From NCBI GenBank assembly GCA_964499425.1, contig CAZCLD010000008.1, forward strand, positions 1-36,051: 36,051 nt of DNA. The letters are read 5' to 3'. Shown piece by piece: positions 8,334 through 16,035 of this stretch. How positions within the stretch are numbered: the stretch's first letter is position 1; every line of letters starts with the position of its first letter. Source of the DNA: JAQBYK01 sp964499425. GTDB lineage: Bacteria; Patescibacteriota; Gracilibacteria; UBA1369; LOWO2-01-FULL-3. Below the pieces are notes generated by a model, which was not told the DNA's origin, searched no databases, and was given only the letters and a program-made list of their open reading frames with translations. The translations under genes were made by a program, and so were the position numbers.

Positions 8334-9625
8334 TAAAGGTTGAGGAAGTAAAGGTTGAGGAAGTAAAGGTTGAGGAAGTAAAGGTTGAGGAAGTAAAGGT
8401 TGAAGAAGCAAAGGTAGAGGAAGTAAAGGTTGAAGAAGAGGTGGTTGAGGAAGTAGCCGCAACTGTCGAGGTGGAAGTGCCAGTTACGGTAATCAACAAT
8501 ATTACAAATACTACAATTGTCCAAGCCCCAGAAGTTATCCAAAGACAATGTTCAGACGGCAAAAACAATGACGACGATAGCTTCATCGATTTTCCAGCGG
8601 ATCCTGGATGTGAAAATGCGGATGATGACACAGAGGACCCTAATCCTGTAACTAGAATAACTACAGAGTGTAGTGATGGAATAGACAACGATGGAAACGG
8701 TTTCACAGATTATCCAGAGGACCAGGGATGTACAAACGAAAATGATAATACCGAAAGTCCAGCACTTGAGACTATTATCAGTGTAGAAACAGTAGAGCAG
8801 AGCCTTGAGGAAGCTATAATTAGTGCAAATAATTGTCTTGTAAAGACATCGAAAGACAAAAGTGTTACCCTTGCAGATTTGGAGGAAGATGATCCAGCAC
8901 AAGAAATGCTAAATGCCCTAACAAACATTGCCTATGGTGAAGATCCAATAATTGTAGGGCGTTTAATAGATGGCGAGTACCACTTTGAAGGGGATAAGCC
9001 AATATTAAGGCCAGAATTCTTTAAACTTGCTGCATGGCCAAGTTGTCTTGAGCAGTCTGCGGAGAGCCAAGGAATATGGAGTACAGGAGAAGCTAAAGAG
9101 TTCAAGGATCCAGGATTTGACGAGGATTTTTGGGCTTTCGAGATTATAAATGGTTTAGCTCAATTAGATGTTGTATCAGGGTATGAAGATGGAACCGTGG
9201 GTCTAGATAAACAGATTACCAGGGCTGAGATAGTCAAGTTGCTTCTAGATGCCTTCGCGCTAAGAACCTATCTCGATGAACACGGAAGCTTAGATTTAGC
9301 AGATTATGACAAGAATGCGATATTTAAGGAAGTTTTCGCAGATTCATTATCAGAATACGAAGAGAATCCATTTACAGATGTATCAAATTTAAACAAACCG
9401 TGGTACTACAACTACTCAATTGTGGCTTACGACAAGAAAATCACACAAGGTATAGAGGGAATGTTCAAAGGTGATGAACCCGCGACAAGACTTGAGGCAG
9501 CGACAATGATTTACAATTTCTTCATGGTGAACGTTGAGGAACAAGTCACAGAAGAAGTCGTTGAAGAAGTAAAAGAAATTACATTCGTCAGAACATTCAT
9601 TCCTGCAAGGTATGGATCGTTCTAA
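8334..9625 (+). CDS. Giant surface protein, C-terminal part: VEEVK repeats, Cys/Asp repeats and SLH domains
   Basis: This is the continuation of the gene that starts at 5575. Its frame is shifted relative to the left part only because the placeholder gap is 100 bases. It opens with at least six KVEEV repeats. Two Cys/Asp-rich, probably calcium-binding units follow (CSDGKNNDDDSFIDFPADPGC at 8551-8613 and CSDGIDNDGNGFTDYPEDQGC at 8668-8730). Next comes a region with S-layer homology features: VSGYEDGTVGLDKQITRAEIVKLL (about 9174-9245) and FTDVSNLNKPWYYNYSIVAY with PATRLEAATMIYNF (about 9370-9522). SLH domains bind cell-wall polymers in other bacteria, so both ends of the protein may hold it at the envelope. 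The stop at 9623-9625 overlaps the convergent purH stop by four bases. An ATG is not expected here because the true start is at 5575. Confidence 0.85.
8336..8440 (+). repeat. 15-bp tandem repeat coding for KVEEV
   Basis: The unit AAGGTTGAGGAAGTA is repeated four times perfectly and then with small changes (GCA for GTA, GTA for GTT, GAA for GAG) up to about 8440. It starts at the right border of the N gap, and the first bases of a copy are visible on the left side. Confidence 0.95.
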
Positions 9626-11160
9626 TGTCTAAAATATCGTCTTCCACTAAAAACCATACTAAGGCCAAGTTCATCAGCTCTAGAGATGACAGCTTCGTCA
9701 TTTACGGAGCCCCCAGGCTGAATTATTGCCACAACACCTAGTTTGGCAGCTTCCTCAAGTGCGTCTGGAAAAGGGAAAAAAGCGTCAGAAGCCATTACAG
9801 AGCCCTTTACGTGTTCACCACCCTTTTTGCCTGCCAACCAGACACTGTCGACTCGAGACATTTGACCAGCACCTACTGCCATAACTTCAGTACCTTTAGC
9901 CATCACAACCGCATTGGACATCACATGCTTACAGACCTTATTTGCAAACAACATAGACTCAATTTCATCGTCAGTAGGGGCTTTTTTAGTAACGACTTTC
10001 AAATCATCTTTATTCAAGACATAGGAGTCTCTAGTTTGAATCAAAAAGCCACCCGCGACTTTTTTCATGTCTCTTTTTTGATTATCCGACTTAAGCTCGC
10101 CTGTCTCCAGAATTCGCAGGTTTTTCCGTGTTTTAAGCCGCTCTAGAGCCTTCTTTGAATAACTTGGGGCAATAATCATCTCCACAAACATCTTCTCCGA
10201 TTTCATATGATCCACTACGTCCTCTCCAACTTCATCATTTACAGCGATGATACAACCAAATGCTGATAATGGATCCACTTCATACGCCTTAATAAAGGCA
10301 TCTTCTAACTTGTCGCCACTAGCAACGCCACAGGGGTTATTGTGTTTTACGAATACGGCAGTGGGCTCCTTGAATTCTTTAACAAGCTCAAGAGCGCTAT
10401 TTCCATCTACCAAGTTATTGAAAGACAACTGTTTGCCATGCAAAACCTCGGAATTAGTTATGTTGGCGTCATCGTTCGCCGGATTACGGAAAAATGCCGC
10501 TTTCTGATGAGGGTTTTCGCCGTATCTCAGGCTGGAAACTTTCTCATAGTGAAGGTCCAATAACTCTGGCTCTTCCAAGATTTTGCGGAAATATTTATTT
10601 ATAGCCTCATCATATTGAGAAGTTAGAGTGAATGCCTTTCTAGCCAATTTTTTACGCATCTCAACGCTTGTATCACCACTTGTCTCAACTTCCTTGGCGA
10701 TACCATCATAATCGGAGGGATCTGTGACTACAGTCACGTAACGGAAATTCTTAGCAGCACTTCGCACCATAGAAGGGCCGCCAATATCAATGTTTTCGAT
10801 TGCTTCTTCCTCACTTACACCTTCTTTAGCGATTGTCTGGGCAAAGGGATAGAGATTCACCACCACCATGTCTATCATGTTTATGCCGTTTTCTTCTGCT
10901 TGTTTCATGTGTTCATCACTATCACGCAAAGCTAAAAGGCCGCCATGCACTTTGGGATGAAGTGTTTTGACTCGACCATCCATCATCTCAGGAAAACCGG
11001 TATAGTCAGAAACATCCACAACACTTATACCAGCATCTTTCAGAGCCTTGGCTGTACCCCCAGTTGATAAAATCTCTACACCGCTATCAGCCAGGCGTTT
11101 AGCAAATTCTTTGATCCCAGTTTTGTCTGACACGCTGATTAGAGCCCTTTGTATAGCCAT
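9622..11160 (-). CDS. purH: Bifunctional AICAR transformylase / IMP cyclohydrolase
   Basis: This full-length 512-residue PurH carries out the last two steps of IMP synthesis in the cytoplasm: folate-dependent formylation of AICAR and ring closure of FAICAR. The N-terminal MGS-like cyclohydrolase domain shows SVSDKTGI, STGGTAKAL and DGRVKTLHPKVHGGLLALRD. The transformylase domain shows SLRYGENPHQ, LSFNNLVDGN, the catalytic K272-H273 in VKHNNPCG, SAFGCIIAVN, SDAFFPFPDALEEA and the C-terminal GRRYFRH. Nothing essential appears lost, so it should perform the transformylase step that PurP also covers. It starts from its own promoter (11187-11214), has no Shine-Dalgarno site, and ends inside the stop region of the convergent surface-protein gene. 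Confidence 0.95.
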   Translation of the reverse strand: MAIQRALISVSDKTGIKEFAKRLADSGVEILSTGGTAKALKDAGISVVDVSDYTGFPEMMDGRVKTLHPKVHGGLLALRDSDEHMKQAEENGINMIDMVVVNLYPFAQTIAKEGVSEEEAIENIDIGGPSMVRSAAKNFRYVTVVTDPSDYDGIAKEVETSGDTSVEMRKKLARKAFTLTSQYDEAINKYFRKILEEPELLDLHYEKVSSLRYGENPHQKAAFFRNPANDDANITNSEVLHGKQLSFNNLVDGNSALELVKEFKEPTAVFVKHNNPCGVASGDKLEDAFIKAYEVDPLSAFGCIIAVNDEVGEDVVDHMKSEKMFVEMIIAPSYSKKALERLKTRKNLRILETGELKSDNQKRDMKKVAGGFLIQTRDSYVLNKDDLKVVTKKAPTDDEIESMLFANKVCKHVMSNAVVMAKGTEVMAVGAGQMSRVDSVWLAGKKGGEHVKGSVMASDAFFPFPDALEEAAKLGVVAIIQPGGSVNDEAVISRADELGLSMVFSGRRYFRH

Positions 11161-11186
11161 AAGTAAGAATTAACCCAACCAGAGCA

Positions 11187-11214
11187 ATACTATAGACAAA
11201 CAATAGAAAGTCAA
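11187..11214 (-). promoter_or_regulatory. Promoter of purH
   Basis: On the minus strand TTGACT (11214-11209) and TAGTAT (11192-11187) are 16 bp apart, in the 63-bp gap between yidD and purH. The predicted leader is about 20 bases and has no Shine-Dalgarno site. Confidence 0.5.
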
Positions 11215-11223
11215 GACTCAGGC

Positions 11224-11478
11224 TCAAACCTTATCCTCGCCGCCTTTGCTCCAGGGATTACATCTACACACTCTCCAAGCTGCTTTTACAGACCCCAAAA
11301 CAAACCCATGTTTTTTTACACTTTCATGAGCATATTGTGAGCAAGTTGGTCGATATTTACAGCAACCATGCGGGAACAACACTTTAAACGGGCCATGGTC
11401 AGGAGACAATAACTTTTGATAGAGCTTAATCAAAAAGGCTAAAGCATTTCTCGGTAGATGCCAGATAAACCTAAACAC
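11224..11478 (-). CDS. yidD: Membrane protein insertion efficiency factor YidD
   Basis: This 84-residue protein has the YidD signature: LIKLYQKLLSPDHGP, then FPHGCCKYRPTCSQYA, then VCRCNPWSKGGEDKV near the C terminus, with the conserved cysteines. YidD is a small membrane-associated protein that helps YidC/Sec-dependent membrane insertion; yidC and rnpA, its usual neighbours, are not in this window. It starts with GTG at 11478, sharing one base with the TAG stop of the upstream LysM/M23 gene, so it is probably translated by coupling or re-initiation. Length and motif order are normal. Confidence 0.93.
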   Translation of the reverse strand: MFRFIWHLPRNALAFLIKLYQKLLSPDHGPFKVLFPHGCCKYRPTCSQYAHESVKKHGFVLGSVKAAWRVCRCNPWSKGGEDKV

Positions 11479-12692
11479 TAGAAGTAGTTATAAGGATTTT
11501 GTTTCACGCCGTTCAAGTGTACTTCCCAATGTAAGTGAATTCCAGTCACCCCATATACACGGCCGGTATTTCCCATTACGCCAAGCACATCTCCTTGATT
11601 TACCCATTGTCCTTCGTAAGCATTCACAGTACTCAGGTGGGCATACAGGGTCTTAAGGCCATTCCCATGGTCCACAATAACATGATTCCCAAAACCACCA
11701 CCCCATGTACCTGTAGAGACTTTTTCAACGGTACCTGCGCCAGCAGACCAAATAGGAGGCTTACTCCTATCACCGATATCTAAAGCATAGTGACCACCAT
11801 GATAACCCTGTGTAACTTTTCCTTTTGTAGGATAGATGAATACTTTCCCAACAGCAGGAGCAGCAGTAGAAGAAGAAAAGGTCCGAGTGTCTCTGGTGGT
11901 AGTAGTTGCCCTATAACCATTAGCAGCAACAACCACAGGTGCAATAGGTACTGCATTGGGAAGGAATAGAGCCTGCCCCTTCTGGATCACCTCAGATTCC
12001 AAGCCATTTTGAGCAATAATTGAGTCTGCGGTAATTTTATATTTCTTAGCAATCTTAGCTAAACTATCACCAGACGCGACTTTATAGCTAATTCCATCTA
12101 TAGGAGGTATCAGCAAAGCCTGGCCACTTCTTATGGTGTGAGCATTGCTAATATTGTTTTCCCACATCACTGTATCAACATTTACCCCATATTTTTGCGC
12201 AATTTGAGATAGAGTTTCTCCATTCTCAACGGTATGAACTGCGTAATCTGTTAAACCAATTCTGTTCGATTCATCAGTCTGCGGATTAATCTTAACCAGG
12301 TATCCTTCTTCATCAGCTACCAAAATATCTCCAGGAAGAGAATAAGCTGCAATATAGTCGTTTGAGTAGCTCATAGAAGCAGCGGTAAAAGTAGCTCCCG
12401 GAGTAAAAGAAGTTACAACCAAAGCAGTTGTAGCTATCATAGCGGCTTGAAAAAGAAGCCTCTTTTGAGGCGCTATAGGGAGAATGTCATTGATGAAGAA
12501 TTTTATAGTATTGAGGATTTTTCTTGCCCTATCAAACTTCGGCTTATCCCATAACTTTTTTAAAGGAATAAACGTCGAAGATAAAAGAGAAAGAGCACGA
12601 ACCCTTGCAAGACTGGCTCTTGAAAAACTCCTCAGATGCCTAGCCCGCCTCGCAAACTTGTTAACCTGTAATGTGTGTTCCAAATTTTCCAT
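11478..12692 (-). CDS. LysM-domain M23 metallopeptidase (peptidoglycan endopeptidase)
   Basis: This 404-residue envelope protein has a basic N terminus, one hydrophobic segment at about residues 80-105 (signal anchor or signal peptide), two LysM peptidoglycan-binding domains (VENGETLSQIAQKYG and VASGDSLAKIAKKYK, each ending in a GQAL pattern) and a C-terminal M23/LytM peptidase domain. The zinc ligands H301 and D305 (HYALD) and H388 in the HLHWEV motif (H386 also present), plus YAHL, are all intact, so it should be catalytically active and cut peptidoglycan cross-bridges outside the membrane. It is one of the few genes with a recognisable ribosome site (AAAGGA ending 5 bases before the ATG). 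It is followed by yidD with a one-base overlap. Confidence 0.92.
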   Translation of the reverse strand: MENLEHTLQVNKFARRARHLRSFSRASLARVRALSLLSSTFIPLKKLWDKPKFDRARKILNTIKFFINDILPIAPQKRLLFQAAMIATTALVVTSFTPGATFTAASMSYSNDYIAAYSLPGDILVADEEGYLVKINPQTDESNRIGLTDYAVHTVENGETLSQIAQKYGVNVDTVMWENNISNAHTIRSGQALLIPPIDGISYKVASGDSLAKIAKKYKITADSIIAQNGLESEVIQKGQALFLPNAVPIAPVVVAANGYRATTTTRDTRTFSSSTAAPAVGKVFIYPTKGKVTQGYHGGHYALDIGDRSKPPIWSAGAGTVEKVSTGTWGGGFGNHVIVDHGNGLKTLYAHLSTVNAYEGQWVNQGDVLGVMGNTGRVYGVTGIHLHWEVHLNGVKQNPYNYF

Positions 12693-13068
12693 ACTATCCT
12701 TTAAAAGCTATCAGATGTTTTTTTAAAAATCAATATAAAACACCACATAATTCATAAAAAGCAATCATACAATTATGGGCTAACGAGGTAGGTCGATCAA
12801 GGGGCAGAGGTTGACCATTGAGAGAAAATGTGGTCAGCTGCCCCAAAGTGTTTGGATGAATGTCAGTATACCCCCACACAGAAGGGAAAAGCAGTGTATT
12901 AGCGTGAAGGACTGTCAGATTTAACCCAATAATAAAAACTTGACCATTTAAGGGAAAAGATGTCTTTTGCTATTGCATTAAAGTAGGGCTTTTGATAGTC
13001 TCCCGATACTTTAGTACAAATAGTTTCTGCTCTATATACAGTAATGTAGGGCTATAACCAAAGAGACA
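12693..13068. other. 376-bp intergenic region between divergent LysM/M23 and rpsF genes; no gene seen
   Basis: I see no credible ORF or known RNA gene here. It holds a strong hairpin (12801-12844), a repeated TTGACCATT word (12811-12819 and 12940-12948), two GAAGGGAAAA/TAAGGGAAAA-like words (12881 and 12949), and candidate promoters for rpsF (TTGATA at 12992-12997 with TACAAA 17 bp on at 13015-13020; TATATA at 13033-13038; TATAAC at 13053-13058). None of the promoter options is clearly best. It could hold the rpsF leader or a small RNA. Confidence 0.5.
12801..12844. other. Strong two-part hairpin upstream of rpsF
   Basis: GGGGCAG (12801-12807) pairs with CTGCCCC (12838-12844), and inside it TGACCA (12812-12817) pairs with TGGTCA (12831-12836). 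The bulge is asymmetric (4 against 1) and the loop is 13 bases. No T-run follows, so it is not a standard terminator. It sits 225 bp before rpsF and 109 bp before the divergent gene. Confidence 0.6.
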
Positions 13069-13860
13069 ATGACAGAAAAAACTCAGACCCAGACTGGGTC
13101 AAAATACGAATTAATGCTTATCATCCCACCGGATTTAGGTGAGGAAGGTAGCAAAAAAGAGCTTGATGAAGTACGCAAGCTTATTTCTTCAAATGGCGGT
13201 GAAATTTATCACGAAGATCTTTGGGGAACAAGAGATCTAGCACAGCGCATAAAAAACCACGACCAGGGATACTATGCAGTATTCAATCTAACCTTAGATC
13301 CAACCAAGGTGAGCGAAATTGAAGGTGTACTTAATATCAGCCAACCCGTCCTTAAATATTTGTTCCTAAAAACAGCTATGGATTATGAGATTAAGACTTT
13401 AGCACAGTATCAAGAAGAGGCGGCGGTAGCAGCAAAGGAAGAGGAGGAAGCAAAAAAGGAAAAGGAAAAGAAAGATAAACCAGCAAAGATTGCAAAACCG
13501 AGACCAGTTAAGAAAAAAGTAGAGAAAGAGGAGAAAGTTGAAAAGGCAAAAGAAGAAGTAAAAGAGGTGAAACCGGAGAAAGAAGAAAAGCCAGAGAAAG
13601 CAAAGGAGCCGGAGGTTGCAAAGGAGCCGGAGGTTGCAAAGGAGCCGGAGGTTGCAAAGGAGCCTGAGGTTGAAGAAAAGACGGAAGTTGAAGAAAAACC
13701 AGAGGTTGCAAAGGAACCAGAGGTTGCGAAGGAACCGGAGGTTGAAGAAGAACCGGAGCCAGTTAAGGAGGAAGAGCCAAAAACAGCGGATAAGGATAAA
13801 TTAGACGAAGTAGATGAAAAACTTAAAAGTATCATTAACGATCCAGACATAAGTCTATAA
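13069..13860 (+). CDS. rpsF: 30S ribosomal protein S6 with a long low-complexity C-terminal extension
   Basis: Residues 10 to about 110 are a normal bS6 domain: KYELMLIIPPDL at the start, EDLWGTRDLAQRIKNHDQGYYAVFNL in the middle and PVLKYLFLKTAM at the end. In the ribosome bS6 binds 16S rRNA together with bS18, whose gene follows 10 bp downstream. The protein is 263 residues, more than twice the usual 95-135. The extra about 150 residues are a Lys/Glu/Ala/Pro-rich tail containing KEPEVA repeats (13603-13755). The tail is highly charged and probably disordered or helical. Its frame stays open and codon-periodic, so it is real coding sequence and not a read-through. The usual ssb gene between rpsF and rpsR is missing. 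Confidence 0.92.
   Translation: MTEKTQTQTGSKYELMLIIPPDLGEEGSKKELDEVRKLISSNGGEIYHEDLWGTRDLAQRIKNHDQGYYAVFNLTLDPTKVSEIEGVLNISQPVLKYLFLKTAMDYEIKTLAQYQEEAAVAAKEEEEAKKEKEKKDKPAKIAKPRPVKKKVEKEEKVEKAKEEVKEVKPEKEEKPEKAKEPEVAKEPEVAKEPEVAKEPEVEEKTEVEEKPEVAKEPEVAKEPEVEEEPEPVKEEEPKTADKDKLDEVDEKLKSIINDPDISL
13603..13755 (+). repeat. 18-bp tandem repeat (KEPEVA) in the S6 tail
   Basis: AAGGAGCCGGAGGTTGCA occurs three times in perfect tandem, with a fourth decayed copy. After an EEKTEVEEKPEVA spacer come two more related copies. All copies are in frame and code for KEPEVA or KEPEVE. Confidence 0.9.
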
Positions 13861-13870
13861 CTTAAGAACT

Positions 13871-14083
13871 ATGCCAAGCTACAAAAACCGCAAATGTCGC
13901 TTCTGTGAAGACCAAATCGCTCATATCGATTACAAAAACACTGCTTTAATAAAGAAATATCTAACTAGATACGCAAAAATAGTCCCTCGATATTACAGTG
14001 GTTGTTGCCTTAAACACCAAAAAAGACTCTCCAGAGCGATAAAGAACTCCAGAGAAATGGCCTTATTGCCTTACACCAAGTAG
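13871..14083 (+). CDS. rpsR: 30S ribosomal protein S18
   Basis: This 70-residue protein is bS18: IDYKNTALIKKYLT followed by KIVPRYYSGCCLKHQKRLSRAIKNSREMALLPY. It keeps a full set of possible zinc ligands, C9-x2-C12 and C45/C46 with H49, so it is probably the zinc-binding form of S18. It lies 10 bp after rpsF and should be co-transcribed; the two proteins bind 16S rRNA as a pair. A small hairpin (GTAGAG 14080-14085 with CTCTAC 14094-14099) overlaps the stop codon but has no T-run, so termination there is doubtful. Confidence 0.95.
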   Translation: MPSYKNRKCRFCEDQIAHIDYKNTALIKKYLTRYAKIVPRYYSGCCLKHQKRLSRAIKNSREMALLPYTK

Positions 14084-14134
14084 AGATCAATTACTCTACA
14101 GCAAGTCCATGGTCCCTGAAGCCCAAACCGACAG

Positions 14135-15025
14135 CTACAGCAAAGCCACCCGTCTGTGCTCTCTATATTCATAATCGCCCCCGCGCATCGGTTCGGAAAC
14201 ACCATTATGGGCAAATTCATGGTGTTGTTTGCATAGTGGTTTCAGGTTTTCGTGGTCATGGCAGCGTGAATAAAGATCGGGGTGATGGATAACATCCGCA
14301 GGACGATGGCAATTGGGATGAGCACAATGTTCACTGAGCACTTCTTTTTTGTGTACTGGGATGTAGCGGGAGACTTTTTCCCCGGGGATTTTCGCTGTTT
14401 TCTTGGCTTGCCCCTGCGATTTTGATTTTTCCCCACAAATCTCCACCACTCTCCCAACCTGCTTTCGCAGTTTTGACTTCTTCTTCACTTCCGCATTTTC
14501 CTCCATCATCTCAAGGATTTTCCTCAAACACTCTTTATTGCTCAAATTCTTACCCAGTTGTTTCTTCAATTTTAGAAAAACAAACATCATCTTTTCATCT
14601 AACTCCACCTTCCAACTGGCCGTGATTTTACCCCGAACCTCTTTGCTATACTCCTGCAATGCCGGTTTGCTCATATGCATAACTTTTTCCGCCAAATTTT
14701 TCTCATTTTCCTGAGTTGCCAAGCCCGCTACGATCCCAACTTTGTTTATTCCCTGGGTTTCAACAGCTTTTTGTAAATGGGGCATATCCGAAAGTTTTTC
14801 ATCCAGCTTCAAGGCTTTCGAAACAACCCCAGGACTTAAACCAGCAATCCTGGCGGCATAATCATAGATATTTGAATATCCATGTTTTTGATAAATCTTC
14901 AACTCATCAATTTTTGGCAGCAAAGCCAATAATTTATAGGTTATTCGATTTCTTTCTCTTCCTAATTGTACGAATTGTTTGTGTAGATTTTTCATTTTTG
15001 TGAGGGTTAATATTGTCGAGTTCAT
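14135..15025 (-). CDS. HNH-domain protein (predicted endonuclease, DUF222-like architecture)
   Basis: This 296-residue protein has a helical N-terminal part of about 200 residues, then a basic linker and a C-terminal HNH zinc finger. The finger runs from EHCAHPNCHRPADVIHHPDLY to LKPLCKQHHEFAHNG: two CxxC-type cysteine pairs, the HH dyad and the final His. This organisation is common in orphan HNH proteins of actinobacteria and CPR genomes, and their cellular role is generally unknown. The HNH ligands look intact, so DNA nicking or cutting is plausible. A start at the second methionine (residue 11) is possible. The gene is alone on its strand between rpsR and the secretion-like cluster. It carries one copy of a TCCCCGGGGA palindrome that also occurs twice upstream of it. 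Confidence 0.8.
   Translation of the reverse strand: MNSTILTLTKMKNLHKQFVQLGRERNRITYKLLALLPKIDELKIYQKHGYSNIYDYAARIAGLSPGVVSKALKLDEKLSDMPHLQKAVETQGINKVGIVAGLATQENEKNLAEKVMHMSKPALQEYSKEVRGKITASWKVELDEKMMFVFLKLKKQLGKNLSNKECLRKILEMMEENAEVKKKSKLRKQVGRVVEICGEKSKSQGQAKKTAKIPGEKVSRYIPVHKKEVLSEHCAHPNCHRPADVIHHPDLYSRCHDHENLKPLCKQHHEFAHNGVSEPMRGGDYEYREHRRVALL
14379..14388. repeat. TCCCCGGGGA palindrome, copy inside the HNH gene
   Basis: The perfect 10-bp palindrome is flanked by T-runs on this strand (A-runs on the other). It codes for part of KIPGEK in the HNH protein. On the minus strand the sequence to its right (AAAAAGTCTC) resembles that of the two intergenic copies. Confidence 0.7.
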
Positions 15026-15255
15026 CGTATCAACCAGGCAGATGAACGCAAGGTGTTTTTGTCTTACTTATGCGACTATACAATGTTTTTGAGCACCAAG
15101 GTCTGAAGCTATATTTTTTCAAAGAGCAGGGGTGAGCAAACACTCACCTCATCCATTTTTCGACAACTTCTGATTTGGAAATTAAAATTTCTCAGAAAAA
15201 TCGAGAGAGGAAAAATAATGGACAATTTTTCTCCCACCAAATTTTCGTCAAGTCG

Positions 15256-15355
15256 AAAAAATCCCCGGGGAAAAACGCTCAAAATCCCGGACCATAGAGC
15301 CACCAACAAAGCCACCCAAAAAATCCCCGGGGAAAACCACTCAAAAATCCGCACT
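15256..15355. repeat. Two direct copies of an A-tract/TCCCCGGGGA/A-tract repeat, 62 bp apart
   Basis: Copy one starts at 15256 and copy two at 15318. Both read AAAAAATCCCCGGGGAAAA, then a CNCTC word, a second A-run and TCC. The core TCCCCGGGGA (15262-15271 and 15324-15333) is a perfect palindrome. They lie upstream of both the HNH gene and the 15.4-kb cluster. Confidence 0.8.
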
Positions 15356-15407
15356 AACATCCTCGTCTTCACACACTCTTGACATATCTCCAAGCAATGG
15401 CCAGTCA

Positions 15408-15420
15408 CCCTTTTAAAGGG
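15408..15420. promoter_or_regulatory. Inverted repeat CCCTTT-T-AAAGGG before the cluster's first gene
   Basis: Arms CCCTTT and AAAGGG are separated by one base, ending nine bases before the ATG at 15430. It may be an operator or part of a G-rich ribosome site. Just past the ATG, TGGTAGAAT (15431-15439) is a possible extended -10 that would favour the later ATG at 15460. Confidence 0.35.
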
Positions 15421-15429
15421 GGGGCTTTT

Positions 15430-16035
15430 ATGGTAGAATTAGTGGATAAAAAAATAAAAATGATCAAAAAAATAAAGAAAAAATTAAAGGAGAAAAAACA
15501 CAAGAGAATCCAGAAGAGGGAAGCAAAAAAGAAACACATTTACGCACTCAAAAATGCTCCTTCTGCTTACGATGATGCAGTACTTTCCTGGGTTGCACCC
15601 GAAACCATCAAACACGAAAGGGGTACACTGTGGAAGTTCATAATTGGCTTGTTTGTAATAGCAATAGCAGTCTGGGGCATACTAAATGACGCATGGACTT
15701 TCTCTCTGGTGATAGTCGCCTTTTCGATCACCTATTACCTGGTGCATCTCGAACACCCAAAAGAGGTGGAAATCAAGGTCTCAAACATAGGCATAAAGGT
15801 AGGAGCAAGAAAATATCCATATAACAGAATTAGGGCATTTTGGCTTATATATGACCCTCCATACGTAAAGACTCTAAATATTCGTGTTACTGCTGATCTA
15901 ATCACCGATATAACAATCCAACTAAACGGACAAAACCCATCCCAGTTAAGGGAATTTCTCATGGACAAAATCCCTGAGATGGAAGGGCAAACTGAAAAAA
16001 TCAGTGATATTATTCTAAGATTACTAAAAATATGA
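15430..16035 (+). CDS. Basic two-TM membrane protein, first gene of the VirB6-like cluster (unrecognised)
   Basis: The ATG at 15430 gives 201 residues. An ATG at 15460 is an alternative start, 10 residues shorter, and a possible promoter between the two makes the choice uncertain. The N-terminal 40 residues are extremely Lys-rich (KKIKKKLKEKKHKR). Two adjacent membrane helices follow (about residues 67-85, FIIGLFVIAIAVWGIL, and 91-107, TFSLVIVAFSITYYLV), then a soluble beta-rich C-terminal domain of about 90 residues (VEIKVSNIGIKVGARKYPYNRI). The layout resembles small bacterial PH-like membrane proteins, but I do not recognise the family. The stop overlaps the next start by four bases (ATGA). 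A structural or regulatory part of a secretion apparatus is inferred from its neighbours only. Confidence 0.75.
   Translation: MVELVDKKIKMIKKIKKKLKEKKHKRIQKREAKKKHIYALKNAPSAYDDAVLSWVAPETIKHERGTLWKFIIGLFVIAIAVWGILNDAWTFSLVIVAFSITYYLVHLEHPKEVEIKVSNIGIKVGARKYPYNRIRAFWLIYDPPYVKTLNIRVTADLITDITIQLNGQNPSQLREFLMDKIPEMEGQTEKISDIILRLLKI

Larger units (their letters stand above)
15026..15429. other. 404-bp intergenic region with palindromic repeats; no gene seen
   Basis: I see no credible gene. It holds a possible -10 for the HNH gene (TATAGT on the minus strand, 15080-15075), a GGTGAG/CTCACC hairpin (15131-15148), a GAAATT/AATTTC inverted repeat near 15178, two copies of a repeat with a TCCCCGGGGA core (15256 and 15318), TTGACA at 15379-15384 without a matching -10, and a CCCTTT-T-AAAGGG inverted repeat (15408-15420) just before the cluster's first start codon. 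Confidence 0.5.

Noticed and set aside
12811..12839. TTGACC at 12811 and 12940 as -35 elements
   Set aside because: The bases 17 bp downstream (TCAGCT and TCTTTT) do not resemble a -10, so the word is treated as a repeat and part of a hairpin.
13410..13850. Minus-strand open frame rich in Ser/Phe/Gly opposite the S6 tail
   Set aside because: It is the reverse complement of the KEPEVA repeat tail; low complexity and no independent support.
15109..15408. Minus-strand open frame of 99 codons upstream of the HNH gene
   Set aside because: It spans the palindromic repeats and the cluster's upstream region, with no motif and no start signal. It is more likely intergenic.
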